Below are positions 19,183 through 26,293 of a stretch of 26,293 bases of DNA, in pieces. The translations under genes were made by a program, and so were the position numbers. The stretch's first letter is position 1; each line of letters opens with the position of its first letter. The stretch is from Diaporthe sp. PMI_573. Its lineage: Eukaryota; Ascomycota; Sordariomycetes; Diaporthales; Diaporthaceae. Location: the NCBI GenBank assembly GCA_021399435.1, contig JAJTUP010000196.1, positions 1 through 26,293 of the forward strand, read 5' to 3'. Below the pieces are notes generated by a model, which worked only from the letters and a program-made list of their open reading frames with translations, made no database searches and was not told the origin of the DNA.

Positions 19183-20440
19183 GCTAATAATAACAATAAT
19201 ACTAAGATAAACCCTTAGTAGCTTAAGGAGCTAGTCGAAGAAGTAACCAGACTCTATGCCTTTATCGACAAGCAAGCCTGCCAGAATAAAGAGATAGAAG
19301 AACTTAAGCAGAAAGTTACTACCCTCTAAGCTACTGCTAATATTATTAATACTCTAATTCTAACTAAGGAAAACATTAGGCTTAATAGTCTAACTCTATA
19401 TAATAGAATAACTAGACAGCCATAGGCCTACCTTATATAGGTGTAAGCTTATTAATGTTTTAATTACCTAGACAGCTAGCTAGATAGAAAACAAATTATA
19501 TATATATCTTTATTCCTTAAAGGAAGAGCCCTTACCTAGTTTAAACCCTACTTTACTAACTTTATTAACACTAAAGACTTTAAGAAATACAAGCAAGAGA
19601 TATAGGACATTTTTAGCAAGTATGAGAACTATAAGAATACTCTTAAGTCTCTATTTTAAGACCTAGATAAAGAATAATAAGCAGAACAAAAACTTATAAA
19701 CTATAAACAATAAGGCCTAGCAACTATCTATATAGCCGAATTCCGCTAAATCTATATATATATAGACTATATAAACAGTACTAAGATCTTTATATTCTAC
19801 TAGAGACTAAAAGAAGAAGTAAAGGATAAATTAGCTAAATAAGACTAACCTAACAACTTTTTATAGTACATCAAACTAGCTATTAAAATCAATAATAGGC
19901 TCTATAAACAATACCTAGAATAAAAAGGCAATACCTCTAGATAATTCTAGAATAACAACCCTAATAGACAAAGCAAGCTTAACTCTAGAAGGAAATATAA
20001 TTACAATAACCTAACCTAGTAGAGACAGTAAGCAGGCCCTATAGAACTTAATATCGCTTAATAAAGGGACAAAAAAGATATTAAATACTTTAACTGTGGA
20101 AAGAAAAGATACTTTATATAGAAATATTATAGTAAGAAGAAGGACTAGAAGCCTATACCTAAAGGCTCTAGACAGGCTAACATAGTCACCTATACTAGTA
20201 GACTGCTATACTTAAAGATATAATAAGTTATTACTAAATAATACTATCAGTATAGGATAGAATAGTATAAGCTATATCTAGTATACCTAAACTAGACAAT
20301 AGAAGATAGGAGAATCCTATTTAGCATTACTCTTTAAAACTTACCTACTAATAATAAGTAGAAAGCTAGGTTAGAAGTAGGAGAAATAATCTAATAATAA
20401 CTATTATAACTAGTATATATAGAGCTAGACAAGGCTAAAG
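19183..20440 (+). pseudogene. Gypsy Gag relic with mutated zinc knuckle
   Basis: Frame 1 gives a coherent Gag-like reading if TAG/TAA are read as the lost Gln/Trp codons: an N-terminal coiled coil (LKELVEEVTRLYAF...EIEELKQKV), a capsid-like region (FLKGRALT...FKPYF, KDFKKYKQEI, FYQRLKEEVKDKL) and a knuckle at 20086-20127. In the knuckle, the C-x2-C-x4-H-x4-C ligands now read Tyr, Cys, Tyr, Tyr. Each loss (TGC to TAC, CAC to TAC, TGT to TAT) is a C:G to T:A change. No intact start is visible at about 19181. The right limit is approximate. Confidence 0.65.
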
Positions 20441-22440
20441 AAGCTAAGAAGCATACCTTACTTAGTTAGACAGCCTGCTATAATAATAGCTATATTATAT
20501 ACCGGAGCAACAAAGAAGGAGCTAACTAGTTTCCTAAGGGTATAGGGCAGCAATATACCCTAGCAGTAGAAGGATAGAAGAAACCCCTATATAACCCTAG
20601 AAAGGAGCTAGCAGAGAAAATTCCCTAAAATCTACTCGTACCTTAAGTATAGCAAGAAGACTTATAGACATACTTAGAAAGAGTACCCCTACTAGCCCCT
20701 AGAACTAATATTATAGAAGTATTAATTATAGGACAACCCTTCAAGTAAGTAATGTAAGAACTGAGGAAGAAGACTAAGAAGGATAGAGATATAGGAAGAA
20801 TGTTCCCTTACTATAGTCACTACCCTAACACCTCTTAGGCCTCATATATTTATAATAGATATAGAATCTATATATAGGAGAAAACAAGCTATAACTAGTT
20901 CCCTTAGAGGTACTAAGGGTAGGATATCCGGCAAACTTACAAAAAGGACGACTTTAAAGAATAGAAACTTAAAAGGTAACATAATAATATAGGCTATATA
21001 ATATTTCAACTCAACCTATATACCCCCCTAGTATATCTATATAACCCTACTAGATAATATACTTATAAGAATAAGGAATATCGAGTATATATAGATAATA
21101 AAGTCGAAGAATAGTACTAACTATAGTAATAAAAATAGATTCTTAGCCCTATAAAGCCTATAATATAAGAAAAAAATATATAATAGCTTATAGAAGACTT
21201 ATAGTAATTATAGAGTATTATACAACAAAACATTAAAAGTATCAATAAAGTCTTAAGAAAGAATTATAAATAACTAAAAAACTAGATAAGCTATCTACAA
21301 AATCTTAGATAGTAGAGAAAACCCTTATAAGGTACTTATATATAATAAATACTAATAATAATTATCGATACTTAAAAATCAAGATAGAGCTTAGAGCCTA
21401 CTAATACTATATACTTATTAACAGTAGAATATAAAAGAATTTTATTTCTTTAAGGATAGTAAATAGATACTACCTTATATAGTATAAGAAGAAAAAACCC
21501 CATAGACTCAACATAGTCAATAGTATAGAAGTCGCTTATAGAAATAGTATTATTAATATAGAGACTAATTACCTCTAGGTCTAGATCTAAAACTATATTA
21601 AGCAACTTCTATTTAATATCACTAAGATAGTAGATTATTAGTTAATTTTAGAAATACCTTAGTTAAGAAGGAACAACCCTTAGATAGATTAGACTACTAG
21701 CTAGATTTACTAGGTAAATCCTATCAGCTCAGCAAAAGGAATAATTATATATTATAAAGATAAGTAAAGCTTAGTCCCTAAAGACAATACCTAAATGTAT
21801 ACTCAAACAAGCCTAGCAACTACCTCTCGAGATAGAGAAAAGGACTTAGTCCCTAGGCAGGCTCCAGAACAGCCTCTAAATAAGCCGGCATAACAATAGC
21901 ATAAACTAGGCGGTCTACTATAGACTAACAAGAAAAATTCACTATTAAGCTAAACATAATACAAACCTAACAAAGAAGGTAGTCTAATATAGACTAATAC
22001 AAAGAAACAATAAATCATACTTATAGCATAAGAATATATTAAGGAAATCTAACAAGCATTAAGACAGATATAAGAGATCTAGTATATATAGTATAAAACA
22101 ATACCTATAGTCACAGTTACCTTGCCTGCAGGAACCTCACAATAAGCACTAAAGGCTTAAAGGATTAGCTTAGTAAAACAAGTTAAGCCTATCCTTTAGC
22201 GATTTATTACCTACCTATAGAAGGCTAAGGCAGCAGAGAAGGATCCCTAGAAGCTTATACCTTAGGAATACCATAAGTATACTAAGCTGTTTTTAGCAAT
22301 ACTTAATACTAGACTATTTAAATGCAATAGCTAAGATTATAAAATACCCCTAGAACTAGGAAAGATATCCAAGTTCTCTAAAATCTATAGACTTAATAAG
22401 ACATAACTTAAGGCACTTAGAGAATACCTTAACAAGAACC
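20441..22440 (+). pseudogene. Gypsy middle region, heavily decayed
   Basis: Two kilobases of A/T-rich sequence link Gag and the reverse transcriptase. The protein reading stays hydrophilic and Gln/Lys/Tyr-rich for long stretches but shows no motif I can name. A protease should lie here, but I do not see a D-T/S-G site. At 22252-22440 the reading resembles the N-terminal lead-in of Gypsy reverse transcriptase (EYHKYTKLF..., SKFSKIYRLNKTQLKALREYL). Frames change between Gag (frame 1) and the reverse transcriptase (frame 0). Confidence 0.45.
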
Positions 22441-22810
22441 TAGGAAAAGGTTACATTCAACTATCTACTTTACCTACAGAATATCTAATTTTTTTTATAT
22501 TAAAGAAGAATAGGAAACTATAACTTTATGTAGATTATTGCTAACTAAACAACATTACCATTAAAAACTGCTACTTACTACCTTTAATTAAAGAACTATA
22601 AGACTGACTGTAAGGAGCTTAATGGTTTACAGCCCTAGACCTTAAAGGAGCCTATAACCTTATTAGAATAAAAAAGGGCAAAGAATAGAAAACAGCATTC
22701 TAAACACACTATAGATACTTTGAATACCTAGTTATACTATTTAGATTAACTAACACACTAGCATTATTCTAAGCTATAATCAATTATATTCTCAGAGAAT
22801 ATTTAGATAT
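22441..22810 (+). pseudogene. Gypsy reverse transcriptase, cut before the YxDD motif
   Basis: Frame 0 reads LGKGYIQLSTLPTEYLIFF, then KKNRKLQLYVDYCQLNN (relatives CVDYRxLN), then IKNCYLLPLI, WFTALDLKGAYNLIRI (containing the first catalytic Asp) and FEYLVILFRLTNTLALFQ (relatives MPFGLTNAPATFQ), ending ILREYLDI. These are the ordered blocks of Ty3/Gypsy reverse transcriptase. The next expected block is the catalytic YLDD, but the sequence changes to a G/C-rich LTR at 22811. Several in-frame TAG/TAA/TGA codons are present. Confidence 0.85.
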
Positions 22811-23049
22811 TGTGGATAGGGGTTGATAGGTCTATAGTGAATAGGTCTGTAAGTGAATAGTGGAGGGCCCGTGGCTAGCGCGGGGCCTGCACTATAAAGG
22901 GTTGTTGTCCTACGGGCGTGGCTTCGCCACACCCTTCGAAGCGATAACCAACCTACATCTAGACTTAATGGAACACCCATTTAGTCTACACTCTCCTTTT
23001 CTCTTCGCTAATACTTCTTTCTATTGTATATAATAAAGCCCAACTAACA
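22811..23049 (+). repeat. 5' LTR of Copia element 2
   Basis: The inferred LTR is 239 bp, TGTGGATAGG...CTAACA. It holds TATAAA (22893-22898) and AATAAA (23032-23037), a plausible promoter box and polyadenylation signal. It also has a strong stem at 22914-22934, GGGCGTGGC / GCCACACCC around TTC, with one mismatch. It is much richer in G/C than the sequences on both sides. The 3' partner is not in the window, so the right limit rests on the CA end and the following shared motif. Confidence 0.6.
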
Positions 23050-23064
23050 CTGATCAGTGATTAC
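23050..23064 (+). other. primer-binding-site candidate of Copia element 2
   Basis: CTGATCAGTGATTAC follows the LTR directly. It contains the palindrome CTGATCAG and corresponds to the mutated motif at 11121 in element 1. Confidence 0.45.
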
Positions 23065-24301
23065 TTAAGGCAATCACAGAGCAGCAAGGAAGGAAGAGGT
23101 AGATTACTATCGATAATATTTGACGAGTCCCTGGATCTTTATCGAAACTCATTAATGGCTGGTGATATCTATGCTATAATCAAACATACCACAATCCCTG
23201 GATTCTATATCGAAACTATAATACAAGTAATCAGACCTATCAGTATAACTACTAGATCTTTATCAAAGCTATACTAATAAGGTTACATCTATTATAAATC
23301 CTGTTAATAAACAATTATGTAATAAAAGCTAAAGATTAGAAATACCGAGTTCCTAGATCCTATATTAAAACAGGGTATTAATGATTAAGTCATAATAACA
23401 TAAAACTGTATTAACAAAGACCGTATTTTATTAATGTAATATAAAAACGTATAATCTCTTTATTAGGTACTTTAATACTAAACTAATCGGACCTTATGGT
23501 ATAAAAAGAATACTTAAAAATGACTAATTAGACCTCGTGGAATAAAAGAACACCCTTATAAGTACCTAAATAACTAATTATACTAGAGAAATAATGATTT
23601 ACACGTAAATTTTGGTGATGTTTGTTTGCTAATACAGGATTATATACTTGCTATTTAGCTACGTGCTATTGATAAAAACACTATATAGAAGAGTTATAAA
23701 GAACGTTACTCTAGACTTCCTTCGAAAAACAAGTTACTTTAAAAACTAACTTTACTTTGGCTCTAATTATAAATCTAAGTTATAGAATTTGGTCATAAAA
23801 GTCATAAAGAGAGTTACCCTAGACTTTTTATAGAAACAGGGTACTTTAATTTACTTCAGCCTGACTATAAGTATAAGTTATAGAGAGAGTTACCCTAGAC
23901 TTTTTATAAAAACGGGTTACTCTTAATTAAATTTATTTCAGCCCCCTAGCTACATAAATCACAGAAGGAGTTACCCTAGACTTTTCATAAAAATAGACTA
24001 TCCTAATTAAATTTACTTCAGAATGCCTAAATAACAAGTCTGAGTTACTAAAAGAGTTACCCTAGACTTTTTGTAAAAATAGGTCACTTCTAATTAAATT
24101 TACTTCAGCCCTAGTTATAAGTCTAAGTTACTAAACCTACTTTAACTGCAACCAACTACTTACATAATCTATAACTACTACCTAGTATAAAAAGGGCGGT
24201 CTACCGTAGACTACTACCTAATATAAAAAGCATGGTCTACTATAAACTATCATTAGAGGAAAGCTATGTTACATACTATATAGTTATATGCCTGTAATAA
24301 T
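23065..24301 (+). other. A/T-rich repetitive leader of Copia element 2
   Basis: No coding evidence is seen. The first part (23120-23400) has diverged copies of a block containing CCCTGGAT...TATCGAAACT. A pair of related blocks (GGACCTTATGGTATAAAAAG / AGACCTCGTGGAATAAAAGA) lies at about 23490-23560. The clearest tandem array follows and is listed separately. Confidence 0.55.
23705..24130 (+). repeat. five-copy tandem array in the leader of Copia element 2
   Basis: Copies of GAGTTACCCTAGACTTTTTA, followed by a variable A-rich run and TTAATTTACTTCAGCC, start at about 23705 (diverged), 23811, 23887, 23968 and 24054. The spacings are 76-86 bp for the last four. The copies differ mainly by transitions and small indels. 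Confidence 0.8.
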
Positions 24302-26293
24302 ATGGCTAATACTGGCGATACTAATGCTAATAATGGTGACGAGGATAATAACTATATCGTTGAAACGAGTAATAATGAGGATCTACAACTTGAGAGGTTA
24401 GTATTATAGTTACGCGATACTAGTAATAAAGAATATACTCTTTGTGATGAGTATAAGATAATAGTAGATGATATAAAGAACTAATTTTAGATTTCTTATA
24501 ATCTTTGAATCTATATAAACTAGCTAGCTTGAGGTATGTTGGTCCTAATTGTTTATTTTTTTAACGATATTATTAAACAAAGCTATTTGTATAATGCTTA
24601 TATGCTTAAGTTTATGGATGATAATGATTTTAATGATACTGTTGACGAGGACTTATTTTAGGAATTCAAGAAAATATTTAAGGACTGGATTATTAATATA
24701 TAGCTAACTATATTAGCTATTAAAAACCTTAAGTGCTTTCTTTATATAAGAGGAGTCTATACTAGTTTTATATATAATACACTAGTAGATTAAATAATTA
24801 TACTTAATGAAGCTAAGTACTTGTTGGAATGGCCTAATGTAGTTATTGCTGACACTACTCTTGTTTCTAAATCTAAGCTTTATAGCTTATTAAAGGAAGG
24901 TTAGAAATAGATACCTTATATTGCTAAGTACCTATCTCTCTCTATCTTATCTAATAAAAAGGGAAGTCTATTGTTAGGAAATATGGCTAAGATAGCAAGG
25001 CTAACATCATTACGATCTATTTAATAGATAAAGCTAGTATTATTACGACCTGTTTTATAAATAGTACTATTATAATCTATTTTACAAGTAACGCCATTAT
25101 AGCCTATTTAACGAGCTCTAATTATGTTACTATAGGCTAACTTATTATTATTTAGACTAAGTAATTATATAAATAGTCTTGTAAAGGTATTTTCATAAAT
25201 ACTAGTAACGATAATTAACTAGATTATATAAAAACTAATACTAAAACTAGTCTCTTGACTATAGTAGTAGAAGGCCCCTAATACTTTGTAGTAAAAGTAG
25301 ATAATTTCTAATCTTTAATTATAGAAGGTTTTTAATAATGAGTAATGAAAGGTCTCTAACGCTTAGTAATAAAAGCCTTATAATCTTAAAATATATTTAA
25401 GCTAAGGACTAGAAGTTTAATAGGAAGACAAAATTTAAGAGATAATTAAGAAAGATTTCTATTATTAAAAACTACTTATAAAGATAGAAACCTGGGTATA
25501 GAATATTTATATGCTGGGAAAGACTGAAAATCGAATATAGGATACTTATATACCCGGATTACCCCTTGGTTGGTAAATAACGAGACTATCGGGGATACTA
25601 GGAATATTTAGAATATTGGAGATAGTGAGACCGCTAGATATATTTAGACTATTAGATGCGTTTAGACTGTTAGATATATTTAGACTATTAAAAATATTAA
25701 AACTGCCGGGAGTACTAGAATATAATAATTTAAGACTGTATAGTATTTCTTTGCTTTATAGCTTAGTTTATAATAATTTACCTAAGCGAGTAGATAATTA
25801 TATAATGCTATTACTAAGGTACTATATAAACGGTTTAATAGATTTTAATAAGATTAACAAGTTCCTTAAAGTATAGGCTAATTAGAATAAGTAGACTAGT
25901 AAATAGTATAATTTACTAGATGATAAAGTATAGATGATGCTAAACGTTTGTTTTATATACTAAATATAACCAGATTAGTTCTATATGGTATTTCTACTTA
26001 TCTTGAAAGGCCGTGCTAAGACCTATTTTATATACTACATTAAGCCACGGAAGATGTTCTGAGAGACATATATAATATTTAAGCAGTATTTTAAGCATAA
26101 TATAAACCATAAGTAATATTATACTAATTTTACCAACATTACGTATGTAGGCTTATAAAACGACCTAGTAAATATAAATAAAGACCTACGAGAAGTATTA
26201 TAAAAGCTGTTTAATACTCTGTAGTTAAGTTAACAAGCTCTTAGACTAGCGTTTCAAAACAAAGAAGTTTTTTGTATAGCTGTAATACGAGCT
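24302..26293 (+). pseudogene. Copia element 2 Gag-like polyprotein, partial
   Basis: Frame 2 is continuous from ATG 24302 (MANTGDTNANNGDEDNN) to the window end, 664 codons, with many TAG/TAA and a few TGA. An acidic Asn-rich N-terminus is followed by a middle with no recognised motif, then a hexapeptide repeat (25634-25705). Next is a Gag core (LKGRAKTYFIYYIKP, then TYIIFKQYFKHNINHKQYYTNF, REVLQKLFNTLQL, FCIAVIRA) similar in layout to element 1 Gag (KTHFNTNTN..., LQEVLQALLDKLQLC, TVLHACKG). Protease, integrase and reverse transcriptase would follow outside the window. Confidence 0.65.
25634..25705 (+). repeat. 18-bp coding tandem repeat (LDIFRL units)
   Basis: Four in-frame units read LDIFRL, LDAFRL, LDIFRL and LKILKL in the Gag frame. 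It is a short amphipathic repeat, and DNA identity between units 1 and 3 is high. Confidence 0.75.

Larger units (their letters stand above)
18611..22810 (+). mobile_element. degenerate Ty3/Gypsy retrotransposon, 5' portion
   Basis: The sequence is extremely A/T-rich with dense TAG/TAA. From left to right it has an LTR/leader-like region without coding (18611 to about 19180), a Gag-like frame with a mutated zinc knuckle, an unassigned middle, and a clear Gypsy reverse transcriptase that ends at 22810. The left limit is inferred from where the transposase reading stops (TAGGACC, possibly a mutated TGGGACC LTR start) and is uncertain by tens of bases. The 3' portion was separated by Copia element 2 and is not in the window. 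Confidence 0.72.
22811..26293 (+). mobile_element. second Copia-type retrotransposon, 5' portion (element 2)
   Basis: A G/C-richer LTR (22811-23049) starts abruptly within Gypsy coding sequence. It is followed by a primer-site motif shared with element 1, a repeat-rich A/T leader, and a Gag-like frame that runs to the window end. The pentamer GATAT (22806-22810) before it would be the target duplication, but the other end is outside the window. Its LTR is unrelated in sequence to that of element 1 beyond the first seven bases (TGTGGAT). Confidence 0.7.

Noticed and set aside
22792..22980. 62-codon minus-strand frame in the Copia 2 LTR
   Set aside because: It spans the Gypsy/LTR junction and the LTR hairpin, so it cannot be an old gene.
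23705..24130. CRISPR-like array
   Set aside because: The unit length and divergence, the lack of unique spacers, and the fungal retrotransposon leader context exclude this.
12672..26293. TAG read as a sense codon (altered genetic code or stop read-through)
   Set aside because: TAG appears at both Gln and Trp positions, TAA and a few TGA also occur, and catalytic residues are lost by the same transition type. Mutation explains this better.
1..26293. tRNA or rRNA genes, secondary-metabolite cluster, or a complete multi-gene defence system
   Set aside because: No cloverleaf or rRNA-like segment and no biosynthetic or nuclease/ATPase domains were recognised by eye. Only the HET gene relates to non-self recognition, and it is broken.

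Overview
The window looks like a repeat-rich, accessory region of a filamentous ascomycete (Pezizomycotina) genome. The reasons are short GT..AG introns of 55-108 bp, a HET (heterokaryon-incompatibility) gene, a fungus-specific multi-exon family, fungal-type Copia, Gypsy and pogo/Fot1-like transposons, and a mutation pattern resembling RIP (repeat-induced point mutation; C:G to T:A, mainly CpA/TpG to TpA). All family names come from recognising motifs by eye; no search was run.

Left part (1-8.4 kb): mostly gene-poor sequence holding eroded genes. A relic with a 2EXR-like domain (1793-2584, +) keeps one reading frame of 264 codons but has nine TAG/TAA stops. A C2H2 zinc-finger relic lies at about 3042-3238. 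A coiled-coil protein gene (4674-5180, -) has one internal TAG. A five-exon gene (5745-8393, -) belongs to a fungal family I recognise but cannot name. Its four splice pairs are in phase, yet it carries one frameshift at about 7825-7852.

Middle (8.4-10.6 kb): a 521-bp intergenic region separates that gene from a divergent HET-domain gene (8915 onward, +). The HET gene has one intact intron, an in-frame TAG inside the HET domain, and a 3' end replaced by transposon sequence from 10638.

Right part (10.6-26.3 kb): a nest of transposons. A pogo/Fot1-like DNA transposon (left end about 10638) sits in the HET gene. Its transposase helix-turn-helix region is split by a complete Copia element (10866-18221) with two 255-bp LTRs and a 5-bp GCCTC target duplication. 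The transposase resumes at 18227 and is cut again near 18611 by a heavily mutated Ty3/Gypsy element. That element's reverse transcriptase is cut at 22810 by a second, different Copia-type element (22811 to beyond the window end). No element here can encode an intact polyprotein. The Copia gag-pol frame is continuous for 5.15 kb but full of TAG/TAA stops, and both integrase Asp residues and both reverse transcriptase Asp residues read as Asn.

I see no working multi-gene system. What is of interest is the layered inactivation of an allorecognition-type locus and the strand-polarised mutation patterns in the elements.
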